Assembly (NCBI GenBank): GCA_026874595.1
Contig: CM049318.1
Coordinates: 32,619,956-32,683,955 of the forward strand
Reading direction: 5' to 3'
From: Sipunculus nudus
Taxonomy: Eukaryota > Annelida > Sipuncula > Golfingiida > Sipunculidae
Length of the DNA: 64,000 bases
A model generated the notes under the pieces. That model was not told the origin of the DNA, did not search any database, and saw only the letters and a list, made by a program, of their open reading frames with translations. Shown here in pieces: positions 13,008 through 33,775 of the stretch; the first letter of the stretch is position 1, and each line of letters opens with the position of its first letter. The translations under genes were made by a program, and so were the position numbers.

Positions 13008-13765
13008 TGTCCTGTGACCTTGACCTTTGACCTCATGACCCTAAAATCAATTCGGGTCTTGCTTTTCCAATGGAACATATACAAGTCAAGTTTGAAAACC
13101 ATACATCAATAAAAGCAGGAATTATCATCCAGAAACTAATTTTAGGACAGATGGCTCCTGTGACCTTCACCTTTGACCTTGTAACCTCAAAATTGATAGG
13201 GGTCTTCCACTCTTGGCAGGTGAACTATATGTGCAAGATAAAAGATCTGAGATGAATTGTTTGGCTGAAAATGCATCCACAATCTTTTTAAAGATGTTTC
13301 CTGTGAACTTGACCTTTGACCTCATGACCCCAAAATCAATTTGGGTCTTGCTTTTCCAATGGGTCAAATACAAGTCAAGTTTGAAATCCATACATCAATA
13401 AAAGAAGGAATTATCATCCAGAAACTAATTTTTTGACAGATGGCTCCTGTGACCTTGACCTTTGACCTCATGACCTCAAAATCAATTGGAGTCTTGCTTT
13501 TTCAATGGGACATATATAAGTCAAGTTTGAAATCAATACATGAATAAAAGCAGGAATTATCATCCAAAAACTAATTTTTGGACAGATAGCACCTGTGGCC
13601 TTGGCCTTTGGCCTTGTGACCCCAAAATTGATATGGATCATCCACTATTGGCAAGTGAGCTATATATTCAAGATGGAAGACCTGGGATGAAAGTTTGGCT
13701 TAAAATGAATCACAGTATCTTTTAAGATGCCAGTCCAGTGACCTTGACCTTTGACCTCATGACCC
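13008..13765. repeat. about 145-bp tandem repeat with TGACCTTGACCTTTGACCT cores
   Basis: The core or a variant recurs near 13016, 13160, 13304, 13449, 13593 and 13738, so the period is about 144 bp. Between cores the words CAAGTCAAGTTTGAAATCCATAC and GGAATTATCATCCA recur in part. Each full core contains TGACCTTTGACCT, the reverse complement of a DR1 nuclear-receptor site (AGGTCA-A-AGGTCA). Confidence 0.75.
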
Positions 13766-13859
13766 TAGAACCAATAGGGTTCTTACTTTAGTGGTGGGCC
13801 ATACAAAACTCATGTTTGAAATCCATATGGCTATCAACACTGGAGATATCATAAGAGGT

Positions 13860-14400
13860 GTGTGATTTTCACCATATATGGCAATATTCAAGGTCAAGGC
13901 CACTCTCATAAAAAAGGTCATGACCCCAATTTAAATAAACATCATCCCATAACACGTACCTATGTATATGCATAATATAAAAGAAATCTGTCCATTAGTT
14001 TTTGACTTAAAATGCTCACAGTAATGTAAGGTGGCAATTTTGGGGGTATTAAACGGCACGAAAAAAAGTAAAGAATAATAGGTGGCGCCACCAGTTTCTG
14101 GAACATGACAACCCTATCCATGATCTTCCATCAACTTCATTTTGGGATACATCCATGCAAGATTTGTTGAGATATTAAAGAATTTGTGTGAAAATTGGAC
14201 CTACTCAAGGTCAAGGACACTCTCCTAGTAAAGGTCATGACCTCATTTTAAATAGGCGTCGTCCTCTTACCCATATCTATACATATACCAAGTTTGGTAA
14301 AGTTCCGTGAAATATTTTTTTGGTTATCGCGCCAACAAGATAAATATGCGGCGGCGGGACCGGTATGAAAACATAGTATCCCCCGACTTTGTCTGGGGAT
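13860..14400. repeat. about 340-bp repeat module ending in the GGGGATACA terminus
   Basis: Holds TATTAAACGGCACGAA, GGTGGCGCCACCAGTTTC and CTCAAGGTCAAGG words that occur again at about 15190-16006. It lies inside the 12852-14403 element. Confidence 0.6.
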
Positions 14401-14403
14401 ACA

Positions 14404-15189
14404 ATTAAATGTTTTACTAAAAAATGTCCTGCGAACTTACCCACACGGCAGTAGTGAATGCGAGAAATGCGTATTATGTTGTAATATATTTTAATTGAAT
14501 GTAAATATATTGTAAGCAATTTAGAAATCTTTTATCGAATCAGGGAATAAACGAAGAATCCAGCCAAACCTAATGAACTGAGGAGACTCAATAGATTCGC
14601 CTGATATCGGGAAATGCTGGAGGAAAAATTAAACCCCCAGAAGACATACAATATATAAATCTATCTCGCTTGGAAATTTCAGGGGGTAGCCAATAGCCCC
14701 ACATGGCCACGCCCCGACCCCCGGTCCTCCCTTTGGTACTACCAGTTATCCCGGGATTTCACTTTGTCTAATCATAAAATTCCTGTGCTTGCAAGGCACT
14801 GATGTCAGTTCACATGCAGATACATTGAGCTACATCCTTAGGATGAAATATCGGAGTTTGCCAGGAGACATCCAAGAAAACTTTAACCCCATAACTTATA
14901 AGACGGCTGAGGTGTCTGTGAAACATGTACGCATTGCAAATGCGTACAATTATGGTACAAATGGCAATTTGGTATGATAGTAAAGATTGCGATTGAGATT
15001 TGTACCAGTAAAATAGATGTACATGCCAAATTGAAGACCAACACATTGAACCACTCCTCAAACATGAGCAATTTTCACCTAAAGCATATGTATGGATGGA
15101 CGCCACACAAAAACAATTGCAGGTGGCGCAACCAGTCTTGAATATCAGATGGTGGAATCCCAGGTCAATTAACATGAACAATTTCATTC
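14404..15189. other. unassigned sequence in the fold-back centre
   Basis: No gene or clear repeat recognised. CATTGCAAATGCGTACAATTA is a small local palindrome-like stretch near 14932. Confidence 0.4.
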
Positions 15190-15502
15190 CAATCTGGCCA
15201 TTAGTTTTTTTTTTTTTTTACTTTTAATGCTTAAGTACTGCAAAATGGCATTGATGGAATATTAAACGGCACGAACACAAGAAAAGGACAGTAGATGGCG
15301 CCAAAAAACTTCCACAGAAGACAAAACTATCCAAAATCTTCGGTCAATTTGATGTTTGGACCATTCCATGCATCACGTATCGAGATATTTATGATTTTAT
15401 GTGATTGTCGCCATATATGGCAATACTCAAGGTCAAAGCCACTCCCATAGGCCGAAAGGTCATGACCCCATTTTAAATATACATCATCCCATAACCAATA
15501 TC

Positions 15503-15559
<57 letters not shown>

Positions 15560-16006
15560 ATAGAAATCTGTCCATTTGTTTTTGACTTATAATCCTTACA
15601 GTATTGTCAAGTGGCACTGATAGGGATATTATACGGCACGAAAACAAGAAAAGGATAATGAGTGGCCCCACAAGTTTCCGGTATATGACCACACTATCCA
15701 AGATCTTCAGTCAACTTGATTTTTGGAGCAATCCATGCAAGATGTCTTGAGATATTTAAGAATGAGTGTAATTTTCCCAGAAAAATGGACCTGTTCAAGG
15801 TCAAGGTCACTCTCCTAGTAAATGTCATGACCCCATTTTAAATAGGCTCTGTCTTTTCAGCCATATCTATGCACATGTCAAGTTTGGTAAAGATCCGGGA
15901 AATATTTTTATCTCGCTTGAAAGAAATCTCTGCGGCGGCGGCGGCGAAGGCGGAGGCGGCGAGACCGTGCCTAAGCCAAAGTATCCCCACTTTGTCTGGG
16001 GATACA
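15190..16006. repeat. second copy of the GGGGATACA-terminated repeat family (5'-truncated)
   Basis: Two modules resembling 13860-14403 follow one another: TATTAAACGGCACGAA near 15260 and TATTATACGGCACGAA near 15627. The copy ends in TGTCTGGGGATACA at 15993-16006, as the first copy does. A (TA)n run at about 15507-15556 interrupts it, and a GCGGCGGCGG run is near 15931. No matching 5' terminus was found. Confidence 0.6.
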
Positions 16007-16522
16007 ATAATATGAAACACGTTCCCTGTTTTACCCTTCTTTATGAGGCGTACATACGTGTTTGAATGGTCTAGTTTTCTTGACGACGAATACAACGTCA
16101 TGAACGAAATTATATAGCGGAAGACATGCATTTCTAGTAAATTGGTTCAGTTTAACAGCGTTGCTATTCCCAAAATGTATTAATTTACATTAAATAACCC
16201 TTATATTTGCGTCATTATACATCTGTTTATTATAATTATGGTATAATTTCTAATTCAAGCTTCTAAATTCAAGCGTTTATTCAACCTTTTAAAAATACCC
16301 CATAAAAACACCGTTACCAGTCTTATGACATATACAATTAGCTCTGTACATATGTAAATTATATTGATGACCCGACATTTTCACATCCCAGCCCCTATCC
16401 ATATCAAAGGCTTTCCCACGGAGGGGCCGCATTTTGTACCGAGCGACCCGTGACATGACGTCATAATATGGATGACCAAGGAATTAATGCAGTTGCGGCA
16501 AATTTTATGAGTGGAGCAATGC

Positions 16523-16599
<77 letters not shown>
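16523..16599. repeat. compound (CT)n-(TA)n microsatellite
   Basis: A pure CT run (about 16525-16560) passes directly into a TA run (to about 16598). Confidence 0.95.
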
Positions 16600-16601
<2 letters not shown>

Positions 16602-16804
16602 AGAAAATAGATAAATTCTATAGACTAATTAATTTTGTAATCCGAGCTTTCAAGGCGCACATGATTCTTCATCACGTGGTGAGAGGGGACGGGTAGAGAG
16701 GTGTTTTTACATATCAGAGTAATAATGTATGGAGTCCATGGAGCAAGAAATATTTTTACACAAATATGAAATATAAGTGGAATTTCAAGATATACGATTA
16801 GGAA

Positions 16805-17948
16805 AAATTATTTCTTCAGCGGTGAGATAAACGTGGCGGCTATTTTTTATTACAATAGTGACAGTTATTACAATAGTGGTTGCTCGACACGGTCACTATT
16901 GTAATAACGTTCACAATTGTAATAAATTTCGTATTAGGTATAATTAATTCAGTAAGGATGGATTACAACGTTTGGAATACTATAATTCCCCAGCATTTTA
17001 CACTTGAACACAAACATAAAAAGATAGTGGCATTTCAAGATGACTACGAGGGAAATTATTTCTTCAGTTGTGAGATAAAAGTGGCGGCTATTTTCATTAC
17101 AATAGTGACCGTTATTACAATAGTGGTTGCTCAAAACGGTCTCTATTGTAATAACGTTCACTATTGTAATAAATTTCGTATTAGGTATAATTAATTAGGT
17201 AAGATTAATTTCAATATTTGGAATTCCAAAATTCCCCAGTATTTTACACCTGAACAAAAATATTGAAAGATGGTGGCATTTCAAGATGAAATATGAGGGA
17301 AATTATTTCTTCAGTTGTGAGATAAAAGTGGCAGCTATTTTTTATTACAATAGTTACCGTTATTACAATAGTGGTTGCTCGACACGGTCACTATTGTAAT
17401 AACGTTTACTATTGTAATAATTTTCGTAATTGCTATAATTAATGATGTAAGAGTGGATTAAAAAGTTTGGAATACTACAATTCTGTAGCATTTTAGAATT
17501 GAACTCGAATTTAAAACAATGGTGCCATTTCAAGATGAACGACGTTAGAATTATTTCTCTAGTGGTGAAATAAAGGTGGCCGCTAGTTTTTATTACAATA
17601 TAGTGACCGTTATTACAATAGTGGTTTCTCGACACGGTCACTAATGTAATAAAGTTCACTAGTGTAATAACATATGAACTACAAACTGATGCGTTTTTGA
17701 GGAGACAGAGTATGAATTGTGTGTTTTTTTTCGGAAATGTCATTTGTTTGGAAGAATCTCGACAAATCTAAGAAAATTTTCCGCATGCAAAATTATTACA
17801 ATAGTGGTTGCATTTGCAACCACTATTGTAATAATTATTAAAATACTGACCGTTATTACAATAGTGGTTGGCAAAAACTGGCTCCTTACCAACCACTATT
17901 ATAATAATTATTACTATAGTGAACGTTATTACAATAGTGGTTGCAACA
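16805..17948. repeat. right inverted arm of the fold-back element (about four units)
   Basis: Reverse complement of the left arm, with one unit more. The cores (CTCGACACGGTCACTA or variants) are near 16882, 17131, 17376 and 17626. The head at 17780-17948 mirrors 11496-11670. Confidence 0.8.
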
Positions 17949-17956
17949 GACGTGTG
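17949..17956 (+). repeat. right target-site duplication GACGTGTG
   Basis: Exact partner of 11488-11495. The next bases differ on both sides, so the repeat is 8 bp. Confidence 0.75.
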
Positions 17957-18596
17957 ACCTTTTGAGTTCTGTGTGTTTTCCCTATGAGATCTTCTAGTCA
18001 ATTAAGTTTGCCATGCTGAGGGCGTTAAAGAGTACTTGTCGTACATGCCCTCTCGGCAAAGTCGCAACTTATAACCTTATTTGTGGTATATAAGGACTTC
18101 TATAAGAATAAACAGGAATACAAGGGGAAATTAATAAGTCAGCTGAAACTTTGATCGTGGATGATATCTGACTATAGATGCATCACCATTAAGCTGTCGC
18201 GTATGCGGAACTGGCCTTTTCCGATTTGCAGATACATACTTATAAGGGAGACCAGATACTGAAGGTTTCAGGAGTATAAAATATGGTAAACATGGGTGGA
18301 TAACGACGACAAGACAGGTCTGGCAATCCATAAGAAAATCAATAAATGTATTTGCTACACATTGTTCCTGTGTCTTTTCATTATTGGAATTGGCAGCGAG
18401 AATAAGGATTCTTCGCTTTGTAAACAACATGTTTTGACTGTCTCTTCGTTTTGACGGCGAACTATGATATGTCTGTCAAGGTGATATGATGTTCAAAGAG
18501 ACAAAAAACCTGAATAAAAAAAATGAAAAAATGCTTGTGTTGTCTTGGGTAGAGCAAGGGACTAATATCCGCGAGATATTTATTTACGAAATCATC

Positions 18597-18633
<37 letters not shown>

Positions 18634-19860
18634 AACATGCACGCATAAATATTCATTCATACTTGTGTGTCTTATAACATCGAGTGTCTTTGGGGTTATC
18701 TTGTATTCTATTATTTCTATTTCTATTTAAGAGTCTTGTTATATTGCGTTACGTACATCGCTTGTAAGCATTTCAGTTTCAGTGAATGTGATGTCTGTTA
18801 GATAACATATAAGTTTAAAAAAACGGCCGACTGGCCAGGATCCCTCCTGTAAGCTGATGTATGTAATTCATCGATAATTTAACAGATTTCTCATTTTCAT
18901 ACCTCATTTATCAGAGATGGTTTGCAGACAGTATTAGGTCAATACCTAAACTACGTAAAAACATCGTTATTCCGACATCTCTACACGTAGTTACCCCTCT
19001 TTTGCATAAGACCATGAGGTTAATTTCAAGTTGAACATTAGCAGTGAGATACTGGTAAATAGGATATACATTCTGTTCAGTGTGAACGTGAATTTCGATC
19101 TATGACGGATCGACAAGCTAGATCAACCGATGGCGCATGACTCATTTACAAAGTTACCAATTATACTACCCACACATATTACTAATAATGAACCTCTCTA
19201 TCCTAATAATAACGTTTATTTATTAATTCATAAGTTATGAATATATTCAAAACGTTATTGCGTATTAACCTGTTTGTGATACAGATGTTTTGGCTTTCAC
19301 AATGGATTAATCATAATTGCATCATTCCTCGAGGAACATAATTCACGCGGTCATAAATTATACGTTTTTCTTCAAAAAGACAATGCATTTGATTATAAGA
19401 AATACATTTCCATCCTATGCCCACAATTTGTATTTTCTTCATGTAAATTTTAAAAGTTAATGATTTCACCATTTAAAGATATACTCTTGACCTCGGGCCA
19501 TTTGCTTCGATCTTCGGTGGAAGGCCAGTTGGTATACGACTCCCGGGATGGTTACTACTTTCAGTCATCTTGAAAAAAAAGTGGCCGAGGTACAGGCACA
19601 AGGAAGGGCGCCATTTACATTTGCACACTAGGCATGGCTTGATGTTGTAACATTCTTGAATCACATATCATATACAATATACCATGTCTAAATAACCTTT
19701 TAGCAGTTTGCGGTCGGTTATTGGCACTGTTGCATTATCTTTGACATTGGGCGAATAAGTTATGGAGCGGAGTATTAAAAGTGACTATATTTAACTCGGG
19801 CAGCCATGCGGGAAGACGTCACTTGTAAAAACACTGGGATGAACAGGGAGTACGCTCACC
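17957..19860. other. intergenic, upstream region of the MAM-TSP1-vWA gene
   Basis: No gene supported. A (TA)n run is at about 18599-18627. Close to the start codon of the next gene, TATTAAAAG (about 19770) and CTATATTTAA (about 19784) are TATA-like but too common in this AT-rich DNA to be called a promoter. Confidence 0.4.
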
Positions 19861-19868
19861 TAGCAAAC

Positions 19869-27905
<8,037 letters not shown>

Positions 27906-29934
27906 CCTGTCTTCAAGGTTCCCGTGGGAAGGGGAATAGCCAGGGGGTTTCGCAGAGGGCCATCCCATCCCCCAGGCCAAATTTGTATGTAGTGTTAAGG
28001 AAAACCGTCGAGACTATAAATATGTTAATTATAGTATACATGTGATTTTAAAATTATGAACATATCTGTCATGTTTTCAAGAAGTTACATTACCGTACAT
28101 TTCATCATCAATTTATACAAGGAACGATATGTATCTCCTGAAATTTATTGTCGAATAGACATAGGAAAAGTAAGAAATTGAAGAGTATGGAATCATGGAT
28201 TCGAAAGAAATGACTGATAAGTGAACGTTTTCTCTTATTTTGAGACATAGAATGTATTGTACTTTTTGGCTAGCGGATATGGCACACCCTCCTTTCCGTA
28301 TATCCTGGCTACACCCCTGCATGGGTTACAGAAAGCTTTGAATGATGCCTAATGAGCGGGAATAGGGATTGTCCATGTCATGGGATAACATTTAATTGTA
28401 AAATTTCTGTAATTAAAATTTTCGCTGAACAGGAGTTAAAAAAATTCAGAATACATGCTTTATAGTATATTTGAAGCAAATTGTTTGATTCTGTGTAGAT
28501 AGAAGTTCTAAAGTGGGGATCTCGGAAGGGCAGCTTTAGTTTTGACCTTTTTGTTACATCCTGTTCCTCACAGAACATTCGACTGGGCCACATTACAGAT
28601 ATATTACCGTGTCCTGGCCATCCAGGATCTAAAATAATGACGACACCTTTTTTATTAACAGAACGATGGCCTGGAAGTGAAACAAGATGCATTTGAAGGC
28701 AGTTGTATCACCCCGCGACTCCCAGCCACGATCATGGTAACATTCACGTCAAAGTGGTGACCCGTTACCTTGGAAACAATAAAGAAACCCAGACGTTCCT
28801 CTTGATGGGATATACCTGCAAAACTGAAGTAAAGGTTTCACGGCTCATTGTTCATTTGAACCGAATTTCTCCGCCATGCAGCTATTGCCTGACAGGCAGC
28901 AAGCCTACGTCCAATTTAGTTTCCAGAAATTGAAAAACTAAAGACATGTTCCTTTCCATAGATACAATACTTCATCGGAGCATCATACACAGAATGTTGA
29001 AAAGAATGTTACCATAACAAACGTTTTTGTCACTTGCGGAATACGTACACAATACAAATTATATTAATTTGCGAGTTTCTATTTTAAGGGAAATATTTCA
29101 CAGACACAAACTTGCTATATGCAACGCAATTATGTGGTATATGTGGACTCAGTCTTCATATCTGGACTTAGGTTCTATTTTGGATATACATTATCATTAT
29201 CAAGGTGATTAGTTAGAATTACTCCCTCAAGTTTTATTCACTTGATCCGTGATACTGGTTATTGTCAAAACCTTAATCAAAATGTTACCAACTATTTATA
29301 TCCCAGAATAATTATCCCGTTCATATATACTACTCCAAAATGGATAAAAATAACTGATTATCAAAGTACTCAAGACATAAGCAAAATATAAAAATATAAT
29401 GTAACCTAATTAAACAGATAATATGAATTTAAAAAAAAAACTATATATTCAAGAATATAGATTCATTATTATATTAACCGAGTGCTAATTATAACGAGTG
29501 CGTGCGTTTAACATTGGAAATAACAGTGGATTAATATTTGAATTTACAATGCTATAGTCATGTATCCATAATTATACTAATTTCAATTATAACGACATAG
29601 TAACCAAACATATTGAAATACATATTTATAAAAAATTATAAAGGTTTGTTTATTCTGAATGTGAGTAAATGATACACGAGCTTTAAGCGTGGCTAATGAC
29701 GTCACAGAAGACGGGCACAGTAATGTTATGATAGACCGTGAAAAAAGCTATCCAGCTTTGCATCCTGTATTCTACCCCTAGACCACACAATTCGGTTAGA
29801 AATAACGAGTTACGTGTGAGCAGTATTTCGAAAACTTATCCTGTCATTCATTTTAGTCTCTTTATAAGTTCAGTGCTGATTTCTAGAAAAGGTGTGTGTC
29901 CTTACCCAAATCCAAGGTGAGCGCTCTACAGGCT
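27906..29934. other. intergenic, no gene supported
   Basis: Downstream of the vWA gene. At 28672 an acceptor-like TTATTAACAG opens a short frame, but its phase gives only a few residues before a stop if joined to exon 8. A tRNA-like fragment (minus strand, GGTCTAGGGGTAGAATACAG) is at about 29765-29785. Confidence 0.45.
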
Positions 29935-30475
29935 TATGGGTAATGCCGTGCGCCAGAGCCGTGTTTCCCTCACAAACGATTCGCCTTTCGGGGGTTTCTC
30001 GGTGGTATGACCCAGCAAATGGAAAGATAACTCACCCAGGTACAGTATAGTCTCCGGGCCTAGCTTGCTTTTTTACACCAAGATATAATATGAGAGGAAG
30101 CATGTGCCAAAACTTTTTCATGTAGTCCGAAACCGGAATGTAAATTCTGCAGATGAAATACTTACTTGAGCTAGCATCAAAATATTCACGGAATTCTGCA
30201 GATGAAATACTTACTAGAGCTAGCATCAAAATATTAATGGAAAGACCGTGCCCAATAACCGTGTTTCACTCACAAACGAGTGAGCTTTTCGGGGGTTCCT
30301 CGGTGGTTTGACCCAGCAATGGTGACGATTACGTATCGGGGTCCGCAGGTGCAGAAGACGCCAGGTTATAACATGAGAGGTAGCGTATGATACTGCCCTG
30401 TCAGGTAGTTCGAAAGCGGAATGGAATTCTGCAGATGTACATATAGTAAAGTTAGCATTAAAATGGAGGATGTTA
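29935..30475 (+). repeat. two tandem copies of the SINE-core repeat
   Basis: Core one is near 29957 (GCCGTGTTTCCCTCACAAAC), core two near 30260 (CCGTGTTTCACTCACAAACG). Each is followed by GGGGGTT(T/C)CTCGGTGGT, a TATAATATGAGAGG or TATAACATGAGAGG word, and ATTCTGCAGATG. A 50-bp stretch at the end of unit one (about 30138-30186) is itself duplicated (about 30190-30238). Confidence 0.6.
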
Positions 30476-31869
30476 CCTAAACATCAAAATTGAAAAAAAA
30501 AAATCTCGTTATTTTATACCTCGATTACAAATGCCCAAATTTAGTGTTAAAGGCAGCTATACACGTACCTTTTCTGTTGGATGTCTATAATTTTGGCTCT
30601 ACTCTGCCTACATATAAATGAACTGAATGCAATTACTTTTGAGAATAACATCCTAAACATCTCTGTGACGGATGCTTGAGCTAGTTTCTCCATAAGCTGT
30701 ATGTAAACACAGCAATGTTTACAAAGGGAGAAACCATGATTGGCTGCATATGAGCCGCAGTGGAATTTAATCTCAATTTCCTCGAAGTTGAATGCCGCCA
30801 GAATGTCCTTGTTGAATGTGTTTGTATTATTTTGGCGGGTCTCCTATACGTTAACAACATGTCGATATAAACAAAACGAATAGCCTGTGTGCGGTGGGAT
30901 GGACGTTTTCTGAACCAAGTGGAAAAAATGTTAAAATACTTATCAATGGTTAATAGACGTTAGATATATAACACATGTCTGAGTCTTCTGCTCCTATCTC
31001 AAAATTGGGTTCAATAATGGTTTCCCCTGATCTTCTTGCAGTCATTGTGTCACAAAAATTATATTTCCCTGCCTAACCAGATAATGGCCAGAGCTCAATA
31101 TGGTCATATATTAAATTTTCCACACGGAGTTATGAATATTGTTTACAATTTTGTTATGAACAGTATGCAAGTTGAAATATATGTGACAGTTTTTTGTTAT
31201 GAACACTATGGAAGTTGAAATATATGTGACAGCTGTTTGCACGAGACATGTACGAAAAAAAAATTAATAAACGATACGGCCGAATATCTTTATAATTTGC
31301 TTAGCTAAAGGCAGAAATGTAAGCGTGGGTAATATTTCTTATTAAAGTAAAGTCATTAAAGTCAGAAACCCTTTCTAAACGTAGAAACTCTTCTCACAGG
31401 CACGTGTGCTAAACATGTTAATGATCCGCCCCGCAGTTTCTGAGTAAACTTATCTCGACGTATCGTCAGCAAGGAAGGCATCTGGTAGGTATGTTTGAAA
31501 AAAATAAAGAATTCTTATGAATAACAGGCATATTGACATTTAAAAAATAATGGATTAATTTGTAATAATATTATCGCTTTTTACACCAATACTACTGATG
31601 CTTCTCGGGGCCATTTAGTACCGAATATTTTCTAATTTTAACGGCACGCCTATTTAGAGCAGTGCCATGACTTTTCCCAGCCCTCTCCATACTTCCCTCC
31701 AATAAAAGCATGTCGGGAAAAAAGTATGACTTCTCGATGGATGTACCTACTCCGCCAAAGGATATACCTACTCCGCCAAAGGATACTCGCATAACAACAG
31801 ACGGCCAACTACATAGCAACGGTCCTTATATTACAAGTATAACATCAATGTGTGAGTGTATGTATAGGT
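30476..31869. other. intergenic, no gene supported
   Basis: AT-rich; ATATGTGACAG words are duplicated near 31178 and 31220. A 21-bp unit (ACTCCGCCAAAGGATATACCT) is repeated twice at about 31749-31790. Confidence 0.45.
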
Positions 31870-32070
31870 GCCATTGCTCCTCCAGGAGTGTGAGCGTTCA
31901 TCAGTGTTCGTGTGTGCGTTTATGTGTGTCAGCGAGTGTTTGTTCACAACATAACTCACGCAATCATGAACAGAATCTCATGAAAATTTCAGTGAAGTTC
32001 GGGAATAGGACGGTAAAGATTCGCTTAGTTTGCGGATCCGGCACAAGATTCGGACTCAGGAACGTCATCA
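31870..32070 (+). repeat. dispersed repeat family C, copy 1
   Basis: GTTTATGTGTGTCAGCGAGT and then CAACATAACTC(A/G)CG(C/A)AATCATGAAC is shared with 33655-33775. The 139-residue frame that spans it reads through the repeat and is not a recognisable protein. Confidence 0.45.
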
Positions 32071-32129
32071 AGGAATATTCACAAATGTGCAGTCACTTAT
32101 GCACGATTGGACCTGAGTATATGGGCTGA

Positions 32130-33654
32130 ACAAGTAAATGTAAACACGGTTTTGGGAGCATCCCACAATAATGACTCCACACATGGCGGAGAGTTGCATT
32201 CCTTATAAAATGTAGGTTTCTTGTTTACATATAAATATTACAACATGCAACTAAAATTAGTAATTATTCTGAAAACCGCAATATAGGATGAATTTTCCAG
32301 GTCACTTTCCAAAAAAAGCAAGGAAAAGCAAATAAATGTTGCCAGGATATATCCGAGATCAAAGAAAACAGCGATTGTTACATGGTTTCTAACAACCGGA
32401 TAATTGGCTCCATTATACAAACATGTTCGCGGGTTAAAAGTGTATGGGTATCCCTTGGAATAACCCCTCCCTCCCCTCACACGAACCACGGCCCAAGGGA
32501 TGAAAGGTGTGCTAAGTTGGAGGAGGTATTATGCTTACAAAACGATGCATGATCCTGAAATCATGATCCAAGATGCAAAGAGTTAATGAGACTCGTTTCA
32601 AGTTAACGGTTAAAAGACATGACAGAGAGGTGAAACGAAAAGAGCTAGATGAGGCGTGAATCACGTTTATAAAATAAAAGGTGTATATAAATAATGTCAC
32701 AAGTGTATAGACACGTTTTAAGTACTTTAAGTAATGAAAATATGGAAATATCTATTTCGAAATCCTACAGTAATTTGAATATATGGGCAAGGTTAAAAAA
32801 CGTGATTGCGCTCTAAACTTTGTCGTTAAATGTCCAAATTTGTCCAAATGCCACCAAACGCTCTCCGAAGATGGCTCCTTGCCTGAACATTGTCCTCGAA
32901 CACTTTCGTGTCGCATCCCCGGGCCCTTTAAGAAACCTGAAACTTTATTGTCCTACAGTGTGGTTAAAGAAACCAGGATTTCACAGATCGCATGTCTGAG
33001 TTGTGTGGTTGAAGAAACTAGAGTTTCACAGATCCCATATCGGAAACATGGCTATATTGTTTGTGCGCAACAAAAAGACGAAAAGGGCAGAACATAAAAT
33101 AGGTATCAGTATTAATTAGTTCCACGTCAATTTAAGTAGGTATGCGGAGACACTTTTAAAATAAATTCACTAAAGCTATTTATGTTACGCTTAATAAGAA
33201 CACCACTCGAACGGTTGCTGCATGTTTATTAGCAATAATATGGATGCTATTATTATTATGGTTTTTATGATTATGATGATTTTTATTATTATTATATGTG
33301 CTTCAGTATATATAATATATGTGTTCATGTCACTAGAGTCATCAGATGATACTCTGCTATTAAAGGCTGATGTTGCTTAAGCACTAGGTCATGGCCGAGT
33401 GGAAATATATGAGTATCAAACGCGTTTATCATGCCTAACAGGTAATGCGTGTTCATGTGTATCGTAATAAATATTGTATATTTCGGGTGTTACCATGCCG
33501 CGAATAAAACGGATGGATTCGTTCTACTTACTATGTGAACATCCTCCCTAAGGACTCAACCATGCACTCAAGTTTTTTTACGGTAATCCGACTCAGTGTA
33601 TGTACTCGCCATGACATGTTTCCATACAACAGGTCCTGTTAATTGCTTTCGTCA
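32130..33654. other. intergenic, no gene supported
   Basis: Short frames only. A TTA/TTAT-rich low-complexity tract is at about 33235-33300. Confidence 0.45.
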
Positions 33655-33775
33655 GGAGGATATGCTTTCGTCAGCTTTCGTGTGTGTTTGTTTATGTGAT
33701 TGTTCGCAACATAACTCGCGAAATCATGAACGGAATATGATAACATTTTCAGAGCTTTTTCAGAAATGGGCCAAG
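33655..33775 (+). repeat. dispersed repeat family C, copy 2
   Basis: Counterpart of 31870-32070, sharing the CAACATAACTCGCGAAATCA word and the downstream A/T text. Confidence 0.45.

Larger units (their letters stand above)
12852..14403. mobile_element. repeat element with 14-bp terminal inverted repeats, nested in the fold-back centre
   Basis: TGTATCCCCAGACA at 12852-12865 and TGTCTGGGGATACA at 14390-14403 are exact inverted repeats. The 3' end also folds locally (GTATCCCC...GGGGATAC). The interior is made of tandem repeats rich in TGACCT. No coding frame and no clear target-site duplication. It includes a poly-C tract at about 12871-12882. Confidence 0.6.
11496..17948. mobile_element. fold-back (long inverted repeat) transposon with 8-bp target-site duplication
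   Basis: About 0.93 kb at the left end (11496-12425) is an imperfect reverse complement of about 1.1 kb at the right end (16805-17948). The ends start TTGCAGCCACTATTG and finish CAATAGTGGTTGCAACA. The identical 8-mer GACGTGTG flanks both ends (11488-11495 and 17949-17956). The arms are built of units about 250 bp long, each with TTACAATAGTG and CACTATTGTAA words facing each other. The 4.4-kb centre has no transposase-like frame and carries other repeats, so the element is non-autonomous. The build resembles Foldback elements of other animals; the superfamily is not determined. Confidence 0.8.

Noticed and set aside
13070-13725. Several 60-74-residue frames
   Set aside because: They fall in the 145-bp tandem repeat and repeat each other; no protein family is apparent.
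19765-19800. Core promoter of the MAM-TSP1-vWA gene
   Set aside because: TATA-like words are present but are expected often in AT-rich DNA; there is no independent support.
28672-28790. Ninth exon of the MAM-TSP1-vWA gene
   Set aside because: There is an acceptor-like site, but the phase set by exon 8 yields only a few codons before a stop, and the open alternative frame has no domain.
31710-32129. 139-residue open frame, the longest intergenic one
   Set aside because: It crosses a dispersed repeat and a 21-bp duplication. There is no domain, signal peptide or matching splice structure.
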